DNA from: Limnomonas spitsbergensis
Taxonomy: Eukaryota > Chlorophyta > Chlorophyceae > Chlamydomonadales
Direction: 5' to 3'
Assembly: GCA_037349105.1 (NCBI GenBank)
Contig: JAYJMM010000113.1
Coordinates: 930,001-994,000, forward strand
DNA length: 64,000 nucleotides
A program made the translations under genes and the position numbers. The notes under the pieces were generated by a model. The model did not search any database. It saw only the letters and a list, made by a program, of their open reading frames with translations, and had not been told where the DNA came from. Shown piece by piece: positions 11,321-24,684 of this stretch (the stretch's first letter is position 1; the number at the start of each line of letters is the position of its first letter).

Positions 11321-13989
11321 ATGGCAGTCTTTAAGCCGTGCCCTCTAACTCTCCCTGACCTTCTGATGCAGTGGGGCTCCAAGATTCACGCTCCTCACAT
11401 CGTACGTCAGGCTCGGGGATCCTCTCAGCTCACGTCACGTTGCTACTCAAGAATTGCTTACCTTCGCACAATCCTAGAACACTTTAAACTTGGAATTAGC
11501 AATCCACCGATCCACAACTTTACTTCTGTCAACACTTGGCATGCACGCGGTCCGACCACCACCGTTGATCCAAATGCACATGTAACAATCAATATGGGTT
11601 TATAATTCCTCAACTTTGATCGTCAAGTCTCTCCACACGGCTTACCCGGAATTCCACTGCCGGGGCCTTGCTAGATCTTTACTTGGCAACTCTTCAAGTT
11701 GAGGGTCGCTGCTAAATGCTATTTTCAGTCTGTTAAGGGCAGAATTTGGCTTTCCAAACACAAAATCAGATTCACAGCGCAAACAACGTTAGCATGAACT
11801 GGTGACTGAGGCTAGTCGGGCAAAAACCGCGTTGTCCTTTTTTAAGGACACAGGAAAGGCGCTTTATATCCGTGGGCGACTTCTTCCTCACGACAGTGAC
11901 GGACGCCTACGGGTGAGCTCAGGGACTACACGTTGGTCGCAAGATTGTACATGTTAGGCTGCTTTCTGGACTATGGATAAGTAAAGCTTGTTCGGCTATG
12001 GGCCTCTTGCCTTAGCTTCCGGGGTGCGCACCGGGAGATCACGTGGGGAATCACTTACCGTGTATCTTTTGGAGACCCTCACGTGGCCAAGTAAGTTATA
12101 CGCCCCTTATTAGGTTTCGGATCCAGCCGAAAGTCGTATTTTCTTTCGGATACCGCCGAACCTGACATTTTTTCCTTCGAACGTCTTGGTCGTTTCTTGG
12201 ACCATCCGAAGGTCCAATTTTTCTTTCAGCCAATTCCATTTTTTTCGGTTGACGCCGAAACGGTTTTGTTTCTGTTCGGCCGTTTTTTGTTATTCTTATA
12301 TCAAACATGGATAACTTAGCACGGACGTGATTCTTCGCATACATCATGATCAGATGACATAGATGGGCCACACAATGGACTGCAGCCAGCCAGATCATGT
12401 CTCAAAAGCTTGGCCACACCATTGAGGGTGCCGGTGAAAACGGATGCACCATCGCTTGCAAACCCGAACATTTTCGTATGGTCGAGCTTGTTCAAAGTTC
12501 AAAGTTGAAAAAACGTCGGCGACACATCGGCAAAAACGCAGCCAGGCTTCGGCCTTTGGCCGAACCCAACCGTCGATAACTTGCGGCCTACGACCGTAGT
12601 CACCCTTTTTTTCTTTCGGCTCCTGCAGAATGCCCCTACTGGGACTTTCGGCTTTTATTCTTTCGTCCCAAAATCTTCGGCCGCCGATCAGCATTAACCT
12701 CGTTGTGCCGGACATATCATGATCAACATGTTGTCGTGGGAACCATTGGTCCGCGAAGTTTTGAGCCGCCCGGGTCGCCTCCTTCAAGGCCGCCTGTTGG
12801 GATGTGCCTCGCAGCCCGTCCATCATGATATATAGGTCATCCCTAGAGGGCAGGCTCCGGCGGAATGCCTTTGTATTGTATGCCTTGATATGGTGGTCCA
12901 GACACTCCTTCTGAGCTGCGGCTCTATCCTCCGGGGGGGGCCTGGCTGATTGGGCGGTGATTGGGAAAGCAGAATGCCGTGCACCGTGGTCGCCGGTGTT
13001 GCCCTTGGAGTGAGTCGCGACGGCATCAGCTGCTCCCGCGGAATGGCAATGGATTGCGGCCTAGGCGGCCGGCCTCCCCCTTTTGGCCCGGGCCACTCAG
13101 CTGATGCTTCAATCTTAACCGGGGCGACGACAGAAAGGCCCCGGAGGTGAATGGCCGCAGGACCTTCAACCATAATAAACGAGTATCTATACCATGTATC
13201 GTGTGCAAAACAAAGAAGAGAACGTGCAAAGCTGAATCTGAGTTGGCGCAAAAGCGGCAATCTGAAGTCCTGCGCACATTAGCATGGCCATGATCTCAAA
13301 CATGAGGAGAGCTGATGAGGATGCAATGAAGCTTAGTTGGGCACTTCTGTCCTCCATACGGAGCGTGACAATACCCAGCCTCGCAACCTGTGATAGCCCA
13401 GCTCTGAACTGCGACCATGCCAAGGGCTCAGACCGGTACATGTTTTTATGTAATGAGATGTAGTTGCGGTCCATTTTGGTCAAGAGTAACCAAGCCAAGT
13501 ACTGAATGGGCCCAATGGAGAGAGTGTTGTCACTCGATACTACCGTTATCATGACAGTTGTGTCCTGCCTTCCTTTCCGGTTCCGGAATTCCTGACGTTT
13601 CTCGAATGTCGGCCTTTAGGCGGCAGTTAGTCACATGCGCGCTCCTTATGTCTTGGCATGAGGGAGTCAGGGTCCGCTCAGGGGCAGGGTCTGCTCAAGA
13701 TCAATGTCCACTTAGGGTCGGGGTCCGTTCAGGTCCATGGTCCGTTCTGGTGTAGGGTCCGGTCAGGGTCCGGCTTGAGTCAGGCACGCCTCTGTTATTT
13801 TGCATACTGCGGCATGGTGAACGCTCGCCATCTCAGTTGGGACTTCATGCAATCTAGATCCGCACTCCCCTTGGACCAGTGTACCTTGCTGTCCTTGAGC
13901 ATGTACCGCGAGTACACTCAAGCTGTCCCTTTTGAAATTGGAATCCTCCGATGGGTCCACTGCCAATCCTGTTTTTTTAACCATGCTTA
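11321..13989 (+). repeat. Satellite unit 5 (type A)
   Basis: Length is 2,669 bp. The 94-codon frame is at 11321-11605. The hAT block (12342-12492) has the 5-nt deletion. It shares a short deletion near 12660 with unit 6. Confidence 0.95.
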
Positions 13990-16658
13990 ATGGCAGTCTT
14001 TAAGCCGTGCCCTCTAACTCTCCCTGACCTTCTGATGCAGTGGGGCTCCAAGATTCACGCTCCTCACATCGTACGTCAGGCTCGGGGATCCTCTCAGCTC
14101 ACGTCACGTTGCTACTCAAGAATTGCTTACCTTCGCACAATCCTAGAACACTTTAAACTTGGAATTAGCAATCCACCGATCCACAACTTTACTTCTGTCA
14201 ACACTTGGCATGCACGCGGTCCGACCACCACCGTTGATCCAAATGCACATGTAACAATCAATATGGGTTTATAATTCCTCAACTTTGATCGTCAAGTCTC
14301 TCCACACGGCTTACCCGGAATTCCACTGCCGGGGCCTTGCTAGATCTTTACTTGGCAACTCTTCAAGTTGAGGGTCGCTGCTAAATGCTATTTTCAGTCT
14401 GTTAAGGGCAGAATTTGGCTTTCCAAACAAAAAATCAGATTCACAGCGCAAACAACGTTAGCATGAACTGGTGACTGAGGCTAGTCGGGCAAAAACCGCG
14501 TTGTCCTTTTTTAAGGACACAGGAAAGGCGCTTTATATCCGTGGGCGACTTCTTCCTCACGACAGTGACGGACGCCTACGGGTGAGCTCAGGGACTACAC
14601 GTTGGTCGCAAGATTGTACATGTTAGGCTGCTTTCTGGACTATGGATAAGTAAAGCTTGTTCGGCTATGGGCCTCTTGCCTTAGCTTCCGGGGTGCGCAC
14701 CGGGAGATCACGTGGGGAATCACTTACCGTGTATCTTTTGGAGACCCTCACGTGGCCAAGTAAGTTATACGCCCCTTATTAGGTTTCGGATCCAGCCGAA
14801 AGTCGTATTTTCTTTCGGATACCGCCGAACCTGACATTTTTTCCTTCGAACGTCTTGGTCGTTTCTTGGACCATCCGAAGGTCCAATTTTTCTTTCAGCC
14901 AATTCCATTTTTTTCGGTTGCCCCCGAAACGGTTTTGTTTCTGTTCGGCCGTTTTTTGTTATTCTTATATCAAACATGGATAACTTAGCACGGACGTGAT
15001 TCTTCGCATACATCATGATCAGATGACATAGATGGGCCACACAGTGGACTGCAGCCAGCCATATCATGTCTCAAAAGCTTGGCCACACCATTGAGGGTGC
15101 CGGTGAAAACGGATGCACCATCGCTTGCAAACCCGAACATTTTCGTATGGTCGAGCTTGTTCAAAGTTCAAAGTTGAAAAAACGTCGGCGACACATCGGC
15201 AAAAACGCAGCCAGGCTTCGGCCTTTGGCCGAACCCAACCGTCGATAACTTGCGGCCTACGACCGTAGTCACCCTTTTTTTCTTTCGGCTCCTGCAGAAT
15301 GCCCCTACTGGGACTTTCGGCTTTTATTCTTTCGTCCCAAAATCTTCGGCCGCCGATCAGCATTAACCTCGTTGTGCCGGACATATCATGATCAACATGT
15401 TGTCGTGGGAACCATTGGTCCGCGAAGTTTTGAGCCGCCCGGGTCGCCTCCTTCAAGGCCGCCTGTTGGGATGTGCCTCGCAGCCCGTCCATCATGATAT
15501 ATAGGTCATCCCTAGAGGGCAGGCTCCGGCGGAATGCCTTTGTATTGTATGCCTTGATATGGTGGTCCAGACACTCCTTCTGAGCTGCGGCTCTATCCTC
15601 CGGGGGGGGCCTGGCTGATTGGGCGGTGATTGGGAAAGCAGAATGCCGTGCACCGTGGTCGCCGGTGTTGCCCTTGGAGTGAGTCGCGACGGCATCAGCT
15701 GCTCCCGCGGAATGGCAATGGATTGCGGCCTAGGCGGCCGGCCTCCCCCTTTTGGCCCGGGCCACTCAGCTGATGCTTCAATCTTAACCGGGGCGACGAC
15801 AGAAAGGCCCCGGAGGTGAATGGCCGCAGGACCTTCAACCATAATAAACGAGTATCTATACCATGTATCGTGTGCAAAACAAAGAAGAGAACGTGCAAAG
15901 CTGAATCTGAGTTGGCGCAAAAGCGGCAATCTGAAGTCCTGCGCACATTAGCATGGCCATGATCTCAAACATGAGGAGAGCTGATGAGGATGCAATGAAG
16001 CTTAGTTGGGCACTTCTGTCCTCCATAAGGAGCGTGACAATACCCAGCCTCGCAACCTGTGATAGCCCAGCTCTGAACTGCGACCATGCCAAGGGCTCAG
16101 ACCGGTACATGTTTTTATGTAATGAGATGTAGTTGCGGTCCATTTTGGTCAAGAGTAACCAAGCCAAGTACTGAATGGGCCCAATGGAGAGAGTGTTGTC
16201 ACTCGATACTACCGTTATCATGACAGTTGTGTCCTGCCTTCCTTTCCGGTTCCGGAATTCCTGACGTTTCTCGAATGTCGGCCTTTAGGCGGCAGTTAGT
16301 CACATGCGCGCTCCTTATGTCTTGGCATGAGGGAGTCAGGGTCCGCTCAGGGGCAGGGTCTGCTCAAGATCAATGTCCACTTAGGGTCGGGGTCCGTTCA
16401 GGTCCATGGTCCGTTCTGGTGTAGGGTCCGGTCAGGGTCCGGCTTGAGTCAGGCACGCCTCTGTTATTTTGCATACTGCGGCATGGTGAACGCTCGCCAT
16501 CTCAGTTGGGACTTCATGCAATCTAGATCCGCACTCCCCTTGGACCAGTGTACCTTGCTGTCCTTGAGCATGTACCGCGAGTACACTCAAGCTGTCCCTT
16601 TTGAAATTGGAATCCTCCGATGGGTCCACTGCCAATCCTGTTTTTTTAACCATGCTTA
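13990..16658 (+). repeat. Satellite unit 6 (type A)
   Basis: Length is 2,669 bp. The 94-codon frame is at 13990-14274. The hAT block (15011-15161) has the 5-nt deletion. A private change at about 14,920 turns the usual TTGACGCCG context into TTGCCCCCG. Confidence 0.95.
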
Positions 16659-19328
16659 ATGGCAGTCTTTAAGCCGTGCCCTCTAACTCTCCCTGACCTT
16701 CTGATGCAGTGGGGCTCCAAGATTCACGCTCCTCACATCGTACGTCAGGCTCGGGGATCCTCTCAGCTCACGTCACGTTGCTACTCAAGAATTGCTTACC
16801 TTCGCACAATCCTAGAACACTTTAAACTTGGAATTAGCAATCCACCGATCCACAACTTTACTTCTGTCAACACTTGGCATGCACGCGGTCCGACCACCAC
16901 CGTTGATCCAAATGCACATGTAACAATCAATATGGGTTTATAATTCCTCAACTTTGATCGTCAAGTCTCTCCACACGGCTTACCCGGAATTCCACTGCCG
17001 GGGCCTTGCTAGATCTTTACTTGGCAACTCTTCAAGTTGAGGGTCGCTGCTAAATGCTATTTTCAGTCTGTTAAGGGCAGAATTTGGCTTTCCAAACAAA
17101 AAATCAGATTCACAGCGCAAACAACGTTAGCATGAACTGGTGACTGAGGCTAGTCGGACAAAAACCGCGTTGTCATTTTTTAAGGACACAGGAAAGGCGC
17201 TTTATATCCGTGGGCGACTTCTCCCTCACGACAGTGACGGACGCCTACGGGTGAGCTCAGGGACTACACGTTGGTCGCAAGATTGTACATGTTAGGCTGC
17301 TTTCTGGACTATGGATAAGTAAAGCTTGTTCGGCTATGGGCCTCTTGCCTTAGCTTCCGGGGCGCGCACCGGAAGATCACGTGGGGAATCACTTACCGTG
17401 TATCTTTTGGAGACCCTCACGAGGCCAAGTAAGTTATACGCCCCTTTTTAGGTTTCGGATCCAGCCGAAAGTCGTCTTTTCTTTTCGGATACCGCCGAAC
17501 CTGACATTTTTTCCTTCGAACGTCTTGGTCGTTTCTTGGACCATCCGAAGGTCCAATTTTTCTTTCAGCCAATTCCATTTTTTTTCGGTTGACGCCGAAA
17601 CGGTTTTGTTTCTGTTCGGCCGTTTTTTGTTTTTCTCATATCAAACATGGATAACTTAGCACGGACGTGATTCTTCGCATACATCATGATCAGATGACAT
17701 AGATGGGCCACACAGTGGACTGCAGCCAGCCATATCATGTCTCAAAAGCTTGGCCACACCATTGAGGGTGCCGGTGAAAACGGATGCACCATCGCTTGCA
17801 GACCCGAACATTTTCGTATGGTCGAGCTTGTTCAAAGTTCAAAGTTCAAAAACGTCGGCGACACATCGGCAAAAACGCAGCCAGGCTTCGGCCTTTGGCC
17901 GAACCCAACCGTCGATAACTTGCGGCCTACGACCGTAGTCACCCTTTTTTTCTTTCGGCTCCCGCAGAAAGCCCCTACCGGGACTTTCGGCTTTTATTCT
18001 TTCGTCCCAAAATCTTCGGCCGCCGATCGGCATTAACCTCGTTGTGCCGGACATATCATGATCAACATGTTGTCGTGGGAACCATTGGTCCGCGAAGTTT
18101 TGAGCCGCCCGGGTCGCCTCCTGCAAGGCCGCCTGTTGGGATGTGCCTAGCAGCCCGTCCATCATGATATATAGGTCATCCCTAGAGGGCAGGCTCCGGC
18201 GGAATGCCTTTGTATTGTATGCCTTGATATGGTGGTCCAGACACTCCTTCTGAGCTGCGGCTCTATCATCCGGGGGGGGGCTGGCTGATTGGGCGGGGAT
18301 TGGGAAAGCAGAATGCCGTGCACCGTGGTCGCCGGTGTTGCCCTTGGAGTGAGTCGCGACGGCATCAGCAGCTCCCGCGGAATGGCAATGGATTGCGGCC
18401 TAGGCGGCCGGCCTCCCCCTTTTGGCCCGGGCCACTCAGCTGATGCTTCAATCTTAACCGGGGCGACGACAGAAAGGCCCCGGGGGTGAATGGCCGCAGG
18501 ACCTTCAACCAAATTAAACGAGTATCTATACCATGTACCGTGTGCAAAACAACGAAGAGAACGTGCAAAGCTGAATCTGAGTTGGCGCAAAAGCGGCAAT
18601 CTGAAGTCCTGCGCACATTAGCATGGCCATGATCTCAAACATGAGGAGAGCTGATGAGGATGCAATGAAGCTTAGTTGGGCACTTCTGTCCTCCATACGG
18701 AGCGTGACAATACCCAGCCTCGCAACCTGTGATAGCCCAGCTCTGAACTGCGACCATGCCAAGGGCTCAGACCGGTACATGTTTTTATGTAATGAGATGT
18801 AGTTGCGGTCCATTTTGGTCAAGAGTAACCAAGCCAAGTACTGAATGGGCCCAATGGAGAGAGTGTTGTCACTCGATACTACCGTTATCATGACAGTTGT
18901 GTCCTGCCTTCCTTTCCGGTTCCGGAATTCCTGACGTTTCTTGAATGTCGGCCTTTAGGCGGCAGTTAGTCACATGCGCGCTCCTTATGTCTTGGCATGA
19001 GGGAGTCAGGGTCCGCTCAGGGGCAGGGTCTGCTCAAGATCAATGTCCACTTAGGGTCGGGGTCCGTTCAGGTCCATGGTCCGTTCTGGTGTAGGGTCCG
19101 GTCAGGGTCCGGCTTGAGTCAGGCACGCCTCTGTTATTTTGCATACTGCGGCATGGTGAACGCTCGCCATCTCAGTTGGGACTTCATGCAATCTAGATCC
19201 GCACTCCCCTTGGACCAGTGTACCTTGCTGTCCTTGAGCATGTACCGCGAGTACACTCAAGCTGTCCCTTTTGAAATTGGAATCCTCCGATGGGTCCACT
19301 GCCAATCCTGTTTTTTTAACCATGCTTA
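16659..19328 (+). repeat. Satellite unit 7 (A to B transition)
   Basis: Length is 2,670 bp. The 94-codon frame is at 16659-16943. From about 17,157 it carries B markers (TGTCATTTTTT instead of TGTCCTTTTTT, and a 9-G tract near 18,272), but its hAT block (17682-17832) still has the type-A 5-nt deletion. It is therefore a recombinant between A and B. Confidence 0.95.
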
Positions 19329-22006
19329 ATGGCAGTCTTTAAGCCGTGCCCTCTAACTCTCCCTGACCTTCTGATGCAGTGGGGCTCCAAGATTCACGCT
19401 CCTCACATCGTACGTCAGGCTCGGGGATCCTCTCAGCTCACGTCACGTTGCTACTCAAGAATTGCTTACCTTCGCACAATCCTAGAACACTTTAAACTTG
19501 GAATTAGCAATCCACCGATCCACAACTTTACTTCTGTCAACACTTGGCATGCACGCGGTCCGACCACCACCGTTGATCCAAATGCACATGTAACAATCAA
19601 TATGGGTTTATAATTCCTCAACTTTGATCGTCAAGTCTCTCCACACGGCTTACCCGGAATTCCACTGCCGGGGCCTTGCTAGATCTTTACTTGGCAACTC
19701 TTCAAGTTGAGGGTCGCTGCTAAATGCTATTTTCAGTCTGTTAAGGGCAGAATTTGGCTTTCCAAACAAAAAATCAGATTCACAGCGCAAACAACGTTAG
19801 CATGAACTGGTGACTGAGGCTAGTCGGACAAAAACCGCGTTGTCATTTTTTAAGGACACAGGAAAGGCGCTTTATATCCGTGGGCGACTTCTTCCTCACG
19901 ACAGTGACGGACGCCTACGGGTGAGCTCAGGGACTACACGTTGGTCGCAAGATTGTACATGTTAGGCTGCTTTCTGGACTATGGATAAGTAAAGCTTGTT
20001 CGGCTATGGGCCTCTTGCCTTAGCTTCCGGGGCGCGCACCGGAAGATCACGTGGGGAATCACTTACCGTGTATCTTTTGGAGACCCTCACGAGGCCAAGT
20101 AAGTTATACGCCCCTTTTTAGGTTTCGGATCCAGCCGAAAGTCGTCTTTTCTTTTCGGATACCGCCGAACCTGACATTTTTTCCTTCGAACGTCTTGGTC
20201 GTTTCTTGGACCATCCGAAGGTCCAATTTTTCTTTCAGCCAATTCCATTTTTTTTCGGTTGACGCCGAAACGGTTTTGTTTCTGTTCGGCCGTTTTTTGT
20301 TTTTCTCATATCAAACATGGATAACTTAGCACGGACGTGATTCTTCGCATACATCATGATCAGATGACATAGATGGGCCACACAGTGGACTGCAGCCAGC
20401 CATGGGATATCATGTCTCAAAAGCTTGGCCACACCATTGAGGGTGCCGGTGAAAACGGATGCACCATCGCTTGCAGACCCGACCACTTTCGTATGGTCGA
20501 GCTTGTTCAAAGTTCAAAGTTCAAAAAACGTCGGCGACACATCGGCAAAAACGCAGCCAGGCTTCGGCCTTTGGCCGAACCCAACCGTCGATAACTTGCG
20601 GCCTACGACCGTAGTCACCCTTTTTTTCTTTCGGCTCCCGCAGAAAGCCCCTACCGGGACTTTCGGCTTTTATTCTTTTCGTCCCAAAATCTTCGGCCGC
20701 CGATCGGCATTAACCTCGTTGTGCCGGACATATCATGATCAACATGTTGTCGTGGGAACCATTGGTCCGCGAAGTTTTGAGCCGCCCGGGTCGCCTCCTG
20801 CAAGGCCGCCTGTTGGGATGTGCCTAGCAGCCCGTCCATCATGATATATAGGTCATCCCTAGAGGGCAGGCTCCGGCGGAATGCCTTTGTATTGTATGCC
20901 TTGATATGGTGGTCCAGACACTCCTTCTGAGCTGCGGCTCTATCATCCGGGGGGGGGCTGGCTGATTGGGCGGGGATTGGGAAAGCAGAATGCCGTGCAC
21001 CGTGGTCGCCGGTGTTGCCCTTGGAGTGAGTCGCGACGGCATCAGCAGCTCCCGCGGAATGGCAATGGATTGCGGCCTAGGCGGCCGGCCTCCCCCTTTT
21101 GGCCCGGGCCACTCAGCTGATGCTTCAATCTTAACCGGGGCGACGACAGAAAGGCCCCGGAGGCGAATGGCCGCAGGACCTTCAACCATAATAAACGAGT
21201 ATCTATACCATGTATCGTGTGCAAAACAACGAAGAGAACGTGCAAAGCTGAATCTGAGTTGGCGCAAAAGCGGCAATCTGAAGTCCTGCGCACATTAGCA
21301 TGGCCATGATCTCAAACATGAGGAGAGCTGATGAAGTTTCAATGAAGCTTAGTTGGGCACTTCTGTCCTCCATACGGAGCGTGACAATACCCAGCCTCGC
21401 AACCTGTGATAGCCCAGCTCTGAACTGCGACCATGCCAAGGGCTCAGACCGGTACATGTTTTTATGTAATGAGATGTAGTTGCGGTCCATTTTGGTCAAG
21501 AGTAACCAAGCCAAGTACTGAATGGGCCCAATGGAGAGAGTGTTGTCACTCGATACTACCGTTATCATGACAGTTGTGTCCTGCCTTCTTTTCCGGTTCC
21601 GGAATTCCTGACGTTTCTCGAATGTCGGCCTTTAGGCGGCAGTTAGTCACATGCGCGCTCATTATGTCTTGGCATGAGGGAGTCAGGGTCCGCTCAGGGG
21701 CAGGGTCTGCTCAAGATCAATGTCCACTTAGGGTCGGGGTCCGTTCAGGTCCATGGTCCGTTCTGGTGTAGGGTCCGGTCAGGGTCCGGCTTGAGTCAGG
21801 CACGCCTCTGTTATTTTGCATACTGCGGCATGGTGAACGCTCGCCATCTCAGTTGGGACTTCATGCAATCTAGATCCGCACTCCCCTTGGACCAGTGTAC
21901 CTTGCTGTCCTTGAGCATGTACCGCGAGTACACTCAAGCTGTCCCTTTTGAAATTGGAATCATCCGATGGGTCCACTGCCGATCCTGTTTTTTTTAACCA
22001 TGCTTA
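19329..22006 (+). repeat. Satellite unit 8 (type B)
   Basis: Length is 2,678 bp. This is the first unit in which the CCATGGGAT context is present, so the hAT frame is open across both motifs. The 94-codon frame is at 19329-19613. Confidence 0.95.
20235..20510 (-). pseudogene. hAT transposase-like fragment, unit 8
   Basis: This is a 91-codon minus frame holding the hAT core motifs SASDGASVFTG and HCVAH. In hAT transposases of the ZNF862/C17orf113-like class this region carries the second catalytic Asp and the CxxH motif of the RNase H-like fold. The first catalytic Asp, the final Glu, the BED finger and the C-terminal dimerisation domain are not recognisable, so it is a relic. The FASD motif reads SASD here, a G-to-C-side variant shared with unit 9. 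Confidence 0.5.
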
Positions 22007-24684
22007 ATGGCAGTCTTTAAGCCGTGCCCTCTAACTCTCCCTGACCTTCTGATGCAGTGGGGCTCCAAGATTCACGCTCCTCACATCGTACGTCAGGCTC
22101 GGGGATCCTCTCAGCTCACGTCACGTTGCTACTCAAGAATTGCTTACCTTCGCACAATCCTAGAACACTTTAAACTTGGAATTAGCAATCCACCGATCCA
22201 CAACTTTACTTCTGTCAACACTTGGCATGCACGCGGTCCGACCACCACCGTTGATCCAAATGCACATGTAACAATCAATATGGGTTTATAATTCCTCAAC
22301 TTTGATCGTCAAGTCTCTCCACACGGCTTACCCGGAATTCCACTGCCGGGGCCTTGCTAGATCTTTACTTGGCAACTCTTCAAGTTGAGGGTCGCTGCTA
22401 AATGCTATTTTCAGTCTGTTAAGGGCAGAATTTGGCTTTCCAAACAAAAAATCAGATTCACAGCGCAAACAACGTTAGCATGAACTGGTGACTGAGGCTA
22501 GTCGGACAAAAACCGCGTTGTCATTTTTTAAGGACACAGGAAAGGCGCTTTATATCCGTGGGCGACTTCTTCCTCACGACAGTGACGGACGCCTACGGGT
22601 GAGCTCAGGGACTACACGTTGGTCGCAAGATTGTACATGTTAGGCTGCTTTCTGGACTATGGATAAGTAAAGCTTGTTCGGCTATGGGCCTCTTGCCTTA
22701 GCTTCCGGGGCGCGCACCGGAAGATCACGTGGGGAATCACTTACCGTGTATCTTTTGGAGACCCTCACGAGGCCAAGTAAGTTATACGCCCCTTTTTAGG
22801 TTTCGGATCCAGCCGAAAGTCGTATTTTCTTTTCGGATACCGCCGAACCTGACATTTTTTCCTTCGAACGTCTTGGTCGTTTCTTGGACCATCCGAAGGT
22901 CCAATTTTTCTTTCAGCCAATTCCATTTTTTTTCGGTTGACGCCGAAACGGTTTTGTTTCTGTTCGGCCGTTTTTTTGTTTTTCTCATATCAAACATGGA
23001 TAACTTAGCACGGACGTGATTCTTCGCATACATCATGATCAGATGACATAGATGGGCCACACAGTGGACTGCAGCCAGCCATGGGATATCATGTCTCAAA
23101 AGCTTGGCCACACCATTGAGGGTGCCGGTGAAAACGGATGCACCATCGCTTGCAGACCCGACCACTTTCGTATGGTCGAGCTTGTTCAAAGTTCAAAGTT
23201 CAAAAAACGTCGGCGACACATCGGCAAAAACGCAGCCAGGCTTCGGCCTTTGGCCGATCCCAAACGTCGATAACTTGCGGCCTACGACCGTAGTCACCCT
23301 TTTTTTCTTTCGGCTCCCGCAGAAAGCCCCTACCGGGACTTTCGGCTTTTATTCTTTTCGTCCCAAAATCTTCGGCCGCCGATCGGCATTAACCTCGTTG
23401 TGCCGGACATATCATGATCAACATGTTGTCGTGGGAACCATTGGTCCGCGAAGTTTTGAGCCGCCCGGGTCGCCTCCTGCAAGGCCGCCTGTTGGGATGT
23501 GCCTAGCAGCCCGTCCATCATGATATATAGGTCATCCCTAGAGGGCAGGCTCCGGCGGAATGCCTTCGTATTGTATGCCTTGATATGGTGGTCCAGACAC
23601 TCCTTCTGAGCTGCGGCTCTATCATCCGGGGGGGGGCTGGCTGATTGGGCGGGGATTGGGAAAGCAGAATGCCGTGCACCGTGGTCGCCGGTGTTGCCCT
23701 TGGAGTGAGTCGCGACGGCATCAGCAGCTCCCGCGGAATGGCAATGGATTGCGGCCTAGGCGGCCGGCCTCCCCCTTTTGGCCCGGGCCACTCAGCTGAT
23801 GCTTCAATCTTAACCGGGGCGACGACAGAAAGGCCCCGGAGGCGAATGGCCGCAGGACCTTCAACCATAATAAACGAGTATCTATACCATGTATCGTGTG
23901 CAAAACAAAGAAGAGAACGTGCAAAGCTGAATCTGAGTTGGCGCAAAAGCGGCAATCTGAAGTCCTGCGCACATTAGCATGGCCATGATCTCAAACATGA
24001 GGAGAGCTGATGAAGTTTCAATGAAGCTTAGTTGGGCACTTCTGTCCTCCATACGGAGCGTGACAATACCCAGCCTCGCAACCTGTGATAGCCCAGCTCT
24101 GAACTGCGACCATGCCAAGGGCTCAGACCGGTACATGTTTTTATGTAATGAGATGTAGTTGCGGTCCATTTTGGTCAAGAGTAACCAAGCCAAGTACTGA
24201 ATGGGCCCAATGGAGAGAGTGTTGTCACTCGATACTACCGTTATCATGACAGTTGTGTCCTGCCTTCTTTTCCGGTTCCGGAATTCCTGACGTTTCTCGA
24301 ATGTCGGCCTTTAGGCGGCAGTTAGTCACATGCGCGCTCATTATGTCTTGGCATGAGGGAGTCAGGGTCCGCTCAGGGGCAGGGTCTGCTCAAGATCAAT
24401 GTCCACTTAGGGTCGGGGTCCGTTCAGGTCCATGGTACGTTCTGGTGTAGGGTCCGGTCAGGGTCCGGCTTGAGTCAGGCACGCCTCTGTTATTTTGCAT
24501 ACTGCGGCATGGTGAACGCTCGCCATCTCAGTTGGGACTTCATGCAATCTAGATCCGCACTCCCCTTGGACCAGTGTACCTTGCTGTCCTTGAGCATGTA
24601 CCGCGAGTACACTCAAGCTGTCCCTTTTGAAATTTGAATCCTCCGATGGGTCCACTGCCAATCCTGTTTTTTTAACCATGCTTA
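22007..24684 (+). repeat. Satellite unit 9 (type B)
   Basis: Length is 2,678 bp. The 94-codon frame is at 22007-22291. The hAT-containing minus frame extends to 135 codons (22782-23189) because of an extra T in the run near 22,976. Confidence 0.95.
22782..23189 (-). pseudogene. hAT transposase-like fragment, unit 9
   Basis: This is a 135-codon minus frame. Residues 1-50 contain the SASDGASVFTG and HCVAH motifs. The rest is basic and probably not transposase-derived, since it runs through the TTCGG/CCGAA-rich block. No full-length transposase could be encoded here. Confidence 0.5.
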